Assembly: GCA_003167015.1 (NCBI GenBank)
Contig: PMUF01000166.1
Span: 3,095-9,899, forward strand
Source: Chitinophagaceae bacterium
Lineage (GTDB): Bacteria > Bacteroidota > Bacteroidia > Chitinophagales > Chitinophagaceae
Direction: 5' to 3'
Length of the DNA: 6,805 nt
Below the pieces are notes generated by a model, which did not search any database, was not told the DNA's origin, and saw only the letters and a program-made list of their open reading frames with translations. Of the stretch, positions 1 through 5,599 are shown in pieces. The first letter of the stretch is position 1, and every line of letters begins with the position of its first letter. Made by a program: the position numbers and the translations under genes.

Positions 1-525
1 AGCAATTTTTCCATTTATCTGACCGGCAAGGGGCAGGATACTTATCCGAGGTATATCTCCCGCCGTTTTGAGCCGCAATACATCGACGCCAATTGCATGA
101 GCGCCCTGGCAGAGGATATCTTCCCCGACAGCAGCGACAGCAGGCCGATGATCGAACAGATGGTCATCAAGGGGCGGTACTGGTGGCTGGCCGGGAAATT
201 GTTGCCGGATGCGCCGGACAGTATTACGACTGGCTATTCGCAGGCCCAGCTGGACTGGTGTGCCCGTAATGAGGCCGACATCTGGGGCTTTTTTCTTCAA
301 AATACCGACCTATATACTATCGATGCGGACATCATCAAGAACTATATTGGTGAAGGTCCCAAGACCGAGGGCATGCCGGAGGGTTCGCCCGGAAATATCG
401 GCGCCTGGGTCGGCTGGCAGATCGTGAAAAAATATGTGCGTGATCACAGCGATCTTCAGCCTGTTGACGTGATGCGTGTCCCGGCGCGGGCGCTGTTCGA
501 GGGTTCGAAATATAAACCGAAATAG
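1..525 (+). CDS. gldB: GldB-type gliding motility lipoprotein, C-terminal part (5' end outside window)
   Basis: The reading frame is open from base 1 and ends with TAG at 523-525, giving 174 visible residues; the first in-frame ATG at 97 is internal because GldB-like sequence (FSIYLTGKG, then YPRYISRRF) already precedes it. Full-length GldB proteins are around 320 residues, so roughly the second half is present, and the signal peptide and lipobox lie upstream of the window. The most telling stretch is at fragment residues about 115-146, with YIGEGPKTEGMPEGSPG followed by the Trp-rich IGAWVGWQIV, which I recognise as the conserved C-terminal block of GldB. In Flavobacterium johnsoniae GldB is a cell-envelope lipoprotein required for gliding; its biochemical role is unknown and homologues occur in non-gliding Bacteroidota. 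The gldC gene that follows gldB in F. johnsoniae is not next here; instead a gene on the opposite strand begins at once. Family assignment fairly sure; a gliding phenotype cannot be inferred. Confidence 0.85.
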   Translation, partial: SNFSIYLTGKGQDTYPRYISRRFEPQYIDANCMSALAEDIFPDSSDSRPMIEQMVIKGRYWWLAGKLLPDAPDSITTGYSQAQLDWCARNEADIWGFFLQNTDLYTIDADIIKNYIGEGPKTEGMPEGSPGNIGAWVGWQIVKKYVRDHSDLQPVDVMRVPARALFEGSKYKPK

Positions 526-1002
526 TTAGTTCTTAATCCTTTCCTTTAGCAGTTTGCGGGCGGCCTGGATCTCGGTGATATCCTTGAAAGATTCCTTAGG
601 AATCATGAAGAAGGAACGGGGAGTAAAATAGACATGAAAGAAATAAATCGTCTCCTTAAATCCGCTAAAATCTTCCCAGGACCATAGCTGGCTGCCTTTT
701 TTTGTTTCCAGCAGAATACCGCGGTCGTCCAGGCTAAGGATGAAGGTATCTTTGAAGGTGGCTGATTTCTTATAAATACTGAGGGGCAGAAGCCTGCGGA
801 TAGAGACCCATAGAAAGAACCAGAGGACGGAAAAGATGAGAAAGGGAAACGGCCCTATCTTTCGGAAGGCGAACAGGACAGCCGACAGGATGGCGAAAAC
901 ATTGATCATAATAACAAGGATCCTAATTTCCGGACGACCGAAGAAATGGCCGCGCAACCCATCCAAAACCTGTCTTTTGTTGTATCCGAAGTGAATTGTC
1001 AT
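526..1002 (-). CDS. YcxB-like two-helix membrane protein, function unknown
   Basis: A 158-residue protein with a short polar N-terminus (1-25), two hydrophobic segments at about 26-46 (ILVIMINVFAILSAVLF) and 49-68 (PFPFLIFSVLWFFLWVS) split by a short basic turn, then a soluble domain from about 78 to the end. That domain has the pattern of the YcxB-like family: a strand with FKDTFILSLDDRGI, a Lys/Gly turn, the W-S-W-E-D-F block at about 107-112, an aromatic strand (YFFHVYF), then FFMIPKESF and a closing helix. Family members are small inner-membrane proteins with a PH-like beta domain facing the cytoplasm; no reaction or partner is established. The stop codon (526-528) directly abuts the gldB stop on the other strand. 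The start is the first ATG of the frame, with no Shine-Dalgarno, as usual in Bacteroidota. A terminator about 50 bases upstream suggests it is transcribed separately from the small lipoprotein gene. Confidence 0.8.
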   Translation of the reverse strand: MTIHFGYNKRQVLDGLRGHFFGRPEIRILVIMINVFAILSAVLFAFRKIGPFPFLIFSVLWFFLWVSIRRLLPLSIYKKSATFKDTFILSLDDRGILLETKKGSQLWSWEDFSGFKETIYFFHVYFTPRSFFMIPKESFKDITEIQAARKLLKERIKN

Positions 1003-1051
1003 TCCGCTTGAAGTTGCGGTAAAAATAATGAAAATGGGTCAAGCGAAAATC

Positions 1052-1079
1052 AAAAAACCACCCGCCTTTCAGCGGGTGG
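1052..1079 (-). terminator. Intrinsic terminator of the small lipoprotein gene
   Basis: A perfect 8-bp GC-rich stem (CCACCCGC at 1058-1065 pairing with GCGGGTGG at 1072-1079, loop of 6) is followed on the minus strand by six T residues (complement of 1052-1057). The plus-strand reading has no T-run after the stem, so polarity is clearly minus. It lies about 50 bases past the stop of the 44-codon minus-strand gene and before the start of the YcxB-like gene, so it ends the former and insulates the latter. Confidence 0.85.
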
Positions 1080-1130
1080 ATCCAAAATTGAATTGCCCTA
1101 AACCTTTATTTTTACGACAATGGGCGATGC

Positions 1131-1265
1131 TTAACGCATGTCCCTGCAATGGGAATAGTGAGTGCTTGCGGCCTGTTCGGGGGTCACGCTGCGATTGCAA
1201 GAAAATAATAAGCTTCCGGAAAGGATTACAAGTGCGGCCAGGAGAATACGTCTCATGTTTTTCAT
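1131..1265 (-). CDS. Very small predicted lipoprotein (44 aa)
   Basis: Reading the minus strand from the ATG at 1265 gives 44 codons ending in TAA at 1131-1133. The protein starts MKNMRRILLAALVIL, a basic n-region followed by a hydrophobic core, and reaches a lipobox-like LLFSC with the cysteine at residue 23. Cleavage there would leave a mature lipidated peptide of only 22 residues, with a second cysteine at residue 40 inside the C-terminal CRDMR. The second methionine (residue 4) is an alternative start. Support for a real gene comes from the complete signal-peptide architecture and a strong, correctly oriented intrinsic terminator just downstream. It is below the usual length cut-off of gene callers and is likely unannotated; a longer frame on the opposite strand (1028-1270) has no such features. 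I do not know its function. Lipoproteins of this size can be envelope-stability or stress peptides, or toxin-like, but nothing in the sequence decides this. nrdJ lies upstream on the same strand, separated by a probable terminator. Confidence 0.65.
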   Translation of the reverse strand: MKNMRRILLAALVILSGSLLFSCNRSVTPEQAASTHYSHCRDMR

Positions 1266-1293
1266 TTTAGGGGTTTACAGGATTATTAGAACG

Positions 1294-1325
1294 AAAAGGT
1301 AAGACGATAATTGTAAAAAAAATAA
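1294..1325 (-). promoter_or_regulatory. Candidate Bacteroidota-type promoter for the small lipoprotein gene
   Basis: On the minus strand, TACCTTTT (complement of 1294-1301) matches the Bacteroidota -7 consensus TAnnTTTG at all but the last position. About 19-20 bases upstream is a T-rich stretch rather than a good TTTG, so the -33 part is weak. A start site near 1287 would give a leader of about 20 bases. The element sits inside the palindrome at 1297-1336. A guess from sequence pattern only. Confidence 0.25.
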
Positions 1326-1336
1326 TCGTTTTACTT
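1297..1336. repeat. Imperfect inverted repeat upstream of the small lipoprotein gene
   Basis: The arms 1297-1312 and 1321-1336 pair over 16 positions with an 8-base A-rich centre. On the plus strand 13 pairs are Watson-Crick, two are G-T, and one (A1309 with A1324) is a mismatch. The core ACGAT/ATCGT is perfect. There is no T-run immediately beyond either arm, so it is not a normal terminator. Its position directly upstream of the 44-codon gene, overlapping the candidate promoter, makes an operator for a dimeric regulator or a structured leader plausible. Confidence 0.55.
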
Positions 1337-1368
1337 GAGTCGGGCTGAAAAGGAGACAATTCGTTTTT

Positions 1369-1397
1369 ACGGTCTTCCCATAGGGAGAAAAAACCGT
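1369..1397. repeat. Weak secondary hairpin beyond the nrdJ terminator
   Basis: ACGGT (1369-1373) pairs with ACCGT (1393-1397), and inside it TCCC/GGGA (1376-1379 with 1383-1386) closes a three-base loop. On the minus strand the 5' side of this structure carries a run of T residues (about 1388-1393), which could serve as a delayed U-tract for transcripts leaving nrdJ. The pairing is interrupted by unpaired A residues, so it may be fortuitous. Confidence 0.3.
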
Positions 1398-1404
1398 CCC
1401 GAAA

Positions 1405-1434
1405 TGGGTAAAGCCGGGCCACCGGCGGCCCGGC
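1405..1434 (-). terminator. Probable nrdJ terminator hairpin
   Basis: An 8-bp all-GC stem (GCCGGGCC at 1413-1420 with GGCCCGGC at 1427-1434, loop of 6) lies 13 bases after the nrdJ stop. On the minus strand it is followed only by TTTACCCATTT, so the T-tract is short and interrupted. A second, weaker hairpin follows at about 1369-1397. Very likely an RNA 3'-end structure; how efficient it is as an intrinsic terminator is uncertain. Confidence 0.6.
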
Positions 1435-1447
1435 AGACTGCTAATGG

Positions 1448-4400
1448 CTAGCTGCAGCCCATGCTATTGCCACAGTTCAGGCATTTGTAACAGGTGCCGC
1501 TGCGGATCGTGATATGGCCGCAGGTGTTACATGCAGGGGCATCGCTCTGCATACTGCGGGCAGCCGCGTTAATGGCATCCAGACCATTTTCAGCGCGGGC
1601 GGCGGATATGGCCGCTGTTTTGGCCGTTTTGGGGGCACCATTGATGGGGTTGCCGGCGGGGGAACCATGGGAGCTGTTGCCCGGGGCGCCATGGGAGCCG
1701 CCGGCGGCTTTGGCGACGATGCGCACATCGCTCAATTCGGGCGTCGTTTTATCGTAGGGCTGTACGCCGTGGTTATCCCAGTCATTCTCCCCTGTATTGG
1801 CTATTTCCGGTCTGTCGAGCACGTGTACGAGATCGGTCCGGCCGAGATATTCGTAGGCGAGTGAACGGAAGATAAAATCGACGATCGAGGTAGTGCTCTT
1901 GATGTTCGGATGGTCTACCATTCCGGAAGGCTCAAAGCGGGTAAAGACGAACTTTTCGACAAATTCCTCGAGCGGAACCCCATATTGCAGTCCTATTGAA
2001 ATGGCAATCGCGAAGCAATTCGACATACTCCGCATCGTAGCCCCTTCCTTAGCCATATCGATGAAGATCTCTCCTACCGTGCCATCGGCGTATTCGCCGG
2101 TCCGCAGGAAGATGGCCTGGCCGTTGATCTTCGCTTTTTGCGTAAAACCGCGGCGTTTGGCGGGCAGGGTCCGGCGTTCGACTATCGTAGCCAGGGCCCT
2201 TTTCAGCTTGGTATCGGGAGAAGCTTGTACTCTTTTCTGCACTTCTTCCAGCAGTTCCTGCACCGTCAGTTTACCCAGGTCGACGATATTGGATTCGGCG
2301 ACGGGCATTGGCGGGGGGGCTGCAGCTTCGAGAGCCGGCGCTTCTTTTTCGCTTTCAGCCTCTTTTTTCTTCTTGTCCGACTTCGTGCTAAGCGGCTGGG
2401 ACAGTTTGGAGCCGTCGCGATAAAGGGCACAGGCCTTCAATGCCAATTGCCAGCTGAGCATATAGGCATCGGCAATCTCTTCTACCGTAGCCTCGTGGGG
2501 GAGATTGATCGTTTTGGAAATGGCGCCGCTGAGAAAAGGCTGGGTAGCAGCCATCATTCGGATATGGCCGTGGGCGTGGATATAACGCTGACCTTTCTTA
2601 CCGCACTTATTTGCGCAGTCGAATACAGCAAGGTGCTCTTCCTTCAGGAAAGGAGCGCCTTCAACGGTCATCGTTCCGCAGACGTAGTTGTTGGCAGCTT
2701 CGATCTCCTGGTCGGAGAAGCCGAGCGCTTCCAGCAGGCTCCATTCGAAGTTGTAGTACTGTGCGGGTTTGAAACCCAGCCGTTGCAGGCATTCTTCCCC
2801 GAGGGTGTAGACATTGAACACAAAGCCTATCTCGAAGGCCGAGCCGACGGCAGCATCCAATTTTTTGATCTCTTCGGCAATAAATCCTTTTTCGCTGAGC
2901 GACTGGTGGTTGATAGCGGGCGCCCCGGCAAAGGTGGCCGACCCTACGGCATATTTAACGATGGTATCGATCTGCCGGTCAGTATAGTTCAGGTGTTTAA
3001 GGGCAGTGGGCACGGATTGGTTAATGATCTTGAAATAACCGCCGCCGGAAAGCTTTTTGAACTTGACCAGTGCGAAATCAGGCTCGACGCCGGTGGTATC
3101 ACAATCCATGACCAGGCCGATGGTGCCTGTGGGGGCGAGGACGGTGGCCTGAGCGTTACGGTAGCCGTATTTCTCGCCTAACTGAACGGCTTCGTCCCAG
3201 GCCCTGGTAGCCGCCGTCAGCAGGTAATCGGGGCAATATTCTGCCTTGAGCCCCTGGGGTTTGATCTCCAGGCCCTCATATTCATCGGCATCGTAGGCGG
3301 CCAGGCGATGGTTGCGCATGACGCGCAGCATGCTTTCTTTGTTGTCTTCGTAGCGGGGGAAGGCGCCCAGTACGCCGGCCATTTCTGCCGAAGTGCGATA
3401 GGCGATGCCTGTCATGATGGCGGTGATGGTGCCGGCGATGCCGCGGGCCTCTTCGCTGTCGTAGGGGATGCCCATGATCATCAGCATAGAGCCGAGGTTG
3501 GCATAGCCGAGGCCCAGCGTACGATAGTCATATGACAGCTGAGCTACTTCCTTTGAAGGGAATTGAGCCATCGTCACGGAGACTTCCAGTACGGTCGTCC
3601 ATAACCGGGTGCAATATTCGAAACCTTCTACATCGAAGGTGTTGGTCTGTTCATTATAGAAGCGACGCAGGTTGAAAGAGGCCAGGTTGCAGGCGGTGTT
3701 GTCGAGGAACATGTACTCACTGCATGGATTAGACGCCCGGATGCGGCCGCCGGCGGGGCAGGTATGCCATTCATTGATCGTCGTATCGTATTGTGTACCG
3801 GGGTCTGCGCAACGCCATGCGGCATAGGTAATCTGGTTCCACACTTCGCGCGAGGGGATGCGTTTCATGACCCGTCCGTCGCTGCGGGCGGTCAGTTCCC
3901 AGTCTTCATCTTTCTCCAGACGGTGGAAGAATTCGTTGGGGATGCGGATGGAGTTATTGGAGTTCTGGCCTGATACCGTCCTGTAAGCTTCGCCTTCGTA
4001 ATCGCTGGCGTAGCCAGCCGCAATCAGTGCGCCCACTTTTTTCTCTTCCTCTACCTTCCAGTTGATGAAATTCATGACCTCGGGGTGATCAAGGTCCAGG
4101 CACACCATTTTGGCGGCGCGGCGGGTCGTACCACCCGATTTGATAGCGCCGGCGGCGCGGTCGCCTATTTTGAGGAAGCTCATCAGGCCGCTGGAAGTGC
4201 CACCGCCGCTGAGCTTTTCTCCTTCTCCGCGGATATGCGAGAAGTTCGTGCCTACCCCGGAACCGTATTTGAAGATACGGGCTTCGCGTACCCACAGGTC
4301 CATGATACCACCGTCGTTGACGAGGTCGTCTTCTACGCTGAGAATGAAGCAGGCATGAGGTTGGGGGCGTTCGTAAGCGGAGGTGCTTACCTTGAGCTGG

Positions 4401-4891
4401 CCGTCGATGGGATCCACGAAGTAATGTCCCTGGGGCTTGCCCGTGATCCCGTAGCTTTCATGCAGGCCGGTGTTGAACCATTGCGGAGAGTTGGGGACAC
4501 AGGCCTGGTCGAGGATACTATAGACGAGCTCTTCGTAAAAGACCTGTGCATCCTTTTCCGAAGCAAAATAGCCGTAGCGTTCGCCCCACACCCGCCAGCA
4601 GTTGGCCATGCGGTGGGCGACCTGTTTGACAGAGGTCTCGCGTCCCAGGGAGCCATCCGGCTGGGGGACGCCTGCCTTACGGAAATATTTCTGGGCAAGA
4701 ATGTCGGTTGCAATCTGACTCCATGCGGTGGGAACCTCTACATTGGTCATTTCGAAAACCACTTCCCCGCTGGGGTTACGGATCACGGAAGTACGATAAT
4801 CATAGGCGAATTGATCGAATACGTTGGTGTCTTCCTTAGTGAAGCGGCGGGTAAATTGCAAGCCCTTTACAGATTGCTTTCTCGTTGGCAT
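1448..4891 (-). CDS. nrdJ: Adenosylcobalamin-dependent (class II) ribonucleotide reductase
   Basis: This 1147-residue enzyme reduces ribonucleotides to deoxyribonucleotides in the cytoplasm, using adenosylcobalamin to form a thiyl radical, without oxygen or a separate radical subunit. The N-terminal region (about 20-145) ends in VPNSPQWFNTGLH, typical of the long NrdJ type. The ten-stranded barrel follows: Cys181 (HACFILS) and Cys401 (NTACNLAS) are the predicted redox pair, and NPCSE at 388-392 carries Asn388, the radical Cys390 and Glu392. The phosphate-binding PTGTIG is at 587-592. A Lys/Glu then Ala/Pro-rich linker (about 838-866) leads to a TSCPD-type domain (about 900-1015). A Gly/Ser/Asn-rich tether (about 1064-1087) leads to a tail with cysteines at 1121, 1124, 1134, 1137, 1140 and 1146, of which the last probably regenerate the active site and the first bind zinc. 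No ATP-cone is recognisable at the N-terminus. The start is fixed by an in-frame TGA two codons upstream (4895-4897). No cobalamin riboswitch or clear NrdR box is seen upstream. Confidence 0.97.
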   Translation of the reverse strand: MPTRKQSVKGLQFTRRFTKEDTNVFDQFAYDYRTSVIRNPSGEVVFEMTNVEVPTAWSQIATDILAQKYFRKAGVPQPDGSLGRETSVKQVAHRMANCWRVWGERYGYFASEKDAQVFYEELVYSILDQACVPNSPQWFNTGLHESYGITGKPQGHYFVDPIDGQLKVSTSAYERPQPHACFILSVEDDLVNDGGIMDLWVREARIFKYGSGVGTNFSHIRGEGEKLSGGGTSSGLMSFLKIGDRAAGAIKSGGTTRRAAKMVCLDLDHPEVMNFINWKVEEEKKVGALIAAGYASDYEGEAYRTVSGQNSNNSIRIPNEFFHRLEKDEDWELTARSDGRVMKRIPSREVWNQITYAAWRCADPGTQYDTTINEWHTCPAGGRIRASNPCSEYMFLDNTACNLASFNLRRFYNEQTNTFDVEGFEYCTRLWTTVLEVSVTMAQFPSKEVAQLSYDYRTLGLGYANLGSMLMIMGIPYDSEEARGIAGTITAIMTGIAYRTSAEMAGVLGAFPRYEDNKESMLRVMRNHRLAAYDADEYEGLEIKPQGLKAEYCPDYLLTAATRAWDEAVQLGEKYGYRNAQATVLAPTGTIGLVMDCDTTGVEPDFALVKFKKLSGGGYFKIINQSVPTALKHLNYTDRQIDTIVKYAVGSATFAGAPAINHQSLSEKGFIAEEIKKLDAAVGSAFEIGFVFNVYTLGEECLQRLGFKPAQYYNFEWSLLEALGFSDQEIEAANNYVCGTMTVEGAPFLKEEHLAVFDCANKCGKKGQRYIHAHGHIRMMAATQPFLSGAISKTINLPHEATVEEIADAYMLSWQLALKACALYRDGSKLSQPLSTKSDKKKKEAESEKEAPALEAAAPPPMPVAESNIVDLGKLTVQELLEEVQKRVQASPDTKLKRALATIVERRTLPAKRRGFTQKAKINGQAIFLRTGEYADGTVGEIFIDMAKEGATMRSMSNCFAIAISIGLQYGVPLEEFVEKFVFTRFEPSGMVDHPNIKSTTSIVDFIFRSLAYEYLGRTDLVHVLDRPEIANTGENDWDNHGVQPYDKTTPELSDVRIVAKAAGGSHGAPGNSSHGSPAGNPINGAPKTAKTAAISAARAENGLDAINAAARSMQSDAPACNTCGHITIRSGTCYKCLNCGNSMGCS
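1665..1698. repeat. 24-base tandem repeat in the nrdJ tether
   Basis: The ten-base word CCATGGGAGC occurs at 1665-1674 and again at 1689-1698, exactly 24 bases (8 codons) apart. It encodes the repeated SHG[A/S]P unit at residues 1066-1070 and 1074-1078, followed by a degenerate third unit (INGAP, 1083-1087). The tether joins the TSCPD-type domain to the cysteine-rich tail, and slippage at this repeat could change its length between strains. Confidence 0.6.
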
Positions 4892-5121
4892 ACGTCAGTA
4901 ACTTTATTGAGAATTTTTTGAATAGTTTTTGCGGCGGGTCGGGGTTAACGAAAGTATTTTTTGATTTTCATATTTCCTCGTCCTAAATATTAACACATGT
5001 GCAAAACAGATGTTCATATTTCGGCAGTTCAAACGGGGCCGCGACTTTCGGAATGTGGCACAAAGATCAGCTATTTTTTTATTCACATTGAGCGCGGTTC
5101 AAAAAGACCCATATCGCTTTG
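4892..5121. other. AT-rich gap upstream of nrdJ, nrdJ promoter region
   Basis: These 230 bases separate the end of the acetyltransferase gene from the nrdJ start, both on the minus strand. They must hold the nrdJ promoter unless the two are co-transcribed. The best -7-like word on the minus strand is TACTTTCG (about 4942-4949), one mismatch from TAnnTTTG but with no -33 partner. An 8-bp perfect palindrome CACATGTG lies at 4994-5001. I see no convincing terminator after the acetyltransferase gene and no coding potential: a 60-codon minus-strand frame at 4904-5086 has no family-like composition. Confidence 0.5.
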
Positions 5122-5409
5122 TTAATCAGACTTTACCACAATATCCTGCTGTTCAGGATGGCGTTTGACGTAAGCGGCAACAAAGGGACAGTAGACTTTT
5201 ACGGGCAGGTGATGGGTCCGGGCATAATTAAATGCAAATTCCACCAGGGCGGACCCGATACCCCGGCCGCCGAGTGTCGCGGGTACTTCGGTATGCATCA
5301 GTACGATCTGACCTTCATGCAGCCGATACTCCAACCAGGCTAATTCACCATCGATCTTTGCCTGGAATTGCTGTTGTTGTTCGTTGTTCGATATGCTTAG
5401 CTGTGGCAT
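5122..5409 (-). CDS. Small GNAT-family N-acetyltransferase (NATD1/YjdJ-like, COG2388 type)
   Basis: A 95-residue single-domain protein of the minimal GNAT subfamily that includes human NATD1 and plant At1g77540. The order of elements fits: two N-terminal strands with GELAWLEYRL (21-30), a strand VLMHTEVP (36-43), the acetyl-CoA pyrophosphate loop LGGRGIGSAL (46-55), a helix EFAFNYAR, then VKVYCPFVAAYVKRHPE (70-86), whose Cys-Pro-Phe and His-Pro positions are characteristic of this subfamily. The length is normal for the group, so nothing is missing. These proteins bind acetyl-CoA, but the physiological acceptor is unknown, so no substrate can be given. The start is fixed by a TAA directly before the ATG. 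It is transcribed toward nrdJ, 230 bases away, and divergently from the GGGP synthase gene. A short Gln run (11-14) is a minor oddity. Confidence 0.88.
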   Translation of the reverse strand: MPQLSISNNEQQQQFQAKIDGELAWLEYRLHEGQIVLMHTEVPATLGGRGIGSALVEFAFNYARTHHLPVKVYCPFVAAYVKRHPEQQDIVVKSD

Positions 5410-5425
5410 TTATTGGGTACTATAA

Positions 5426-5457
5426 CTTGTGTTAATCCAAGATATGTGTTATTTTCG
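5426..5457 (+). promoter_or_regulatory. Candidate promoter for the GGGP synthase gene
   Basis: CTTG (5426-5429), a 20-base spacer, and TATTTTCG (5450-5457) each match the Bacteroidota -33 TTTG and -7 TAnnTTTG patterns with one mismatch. A start near 5464 would give a leader of about 135 bases. A closer -7-like word, CATTTTTG (5554-5561), would give a leader of about 30 bases but has no clear -33 partner. Either could be the real site; both are judged by eye. Confidence 0.35.
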
Positions 5458-5599
5458 TAAATATAACAGGGATATTACGTATGCCCGTGTCTACTAATGG
5501 TCATCATCCCGGTTATTTCGTCGAATTACCCCCTTAAAGCCGAAAACTTTTCGCATTTTTGCATTAACTGGACATAGTCCACACCCAAGGCAATAGCGA

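Noticed and set aside
1028..1270. 80-codon plus-strand frame between the YcxB-like gene and nrdJ
   Set aside because: It runs through the minus-strand terminator hairpin and is antisense to the lipoprotein gene. Its cysteine- and proline-rich product has no domain-like pattern, and the minus-strand reading explains the DNA better.
2138..3181. 347-codon plus-strand frame antisense to nrdJ
   Set aside because: It lies wholly inside the conserved nrdJ coding region, and its translation shows the Gly/Asp/His-rich composition typical of the mirror of a high-GC gene. No family motif seen.
4085..4921. 278-codon plus-strand frame covering the 5' end of nrdJ
   Set aside because: Shadow of nrdJ; the conserved N-terminal reductase motifs are on the minus strand and this product resembles nothing.
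5040..5065. Possible B12-box-like word (TGCCACA on the minus strand) upstream of nrdJ
   Set aside because: Only part of the box core matches and none of the surrounding conserved stems of a cobalamin riboswitch can be traced, so it is most likely chance.
4904..5086. 60-codon minus-strand frame upstream of nrdJ
   Set aside because: Basic, low-information sequence in an AT-rich promoter region, with no signal peptide, domain or terminator to support it.
5095..5121. Possible terminator after the acetyltransferase gene
   Set aside because: The only pairing (GGGTC with GAACC across a T-rich loop) is short and mismatched, with no T-run after it.
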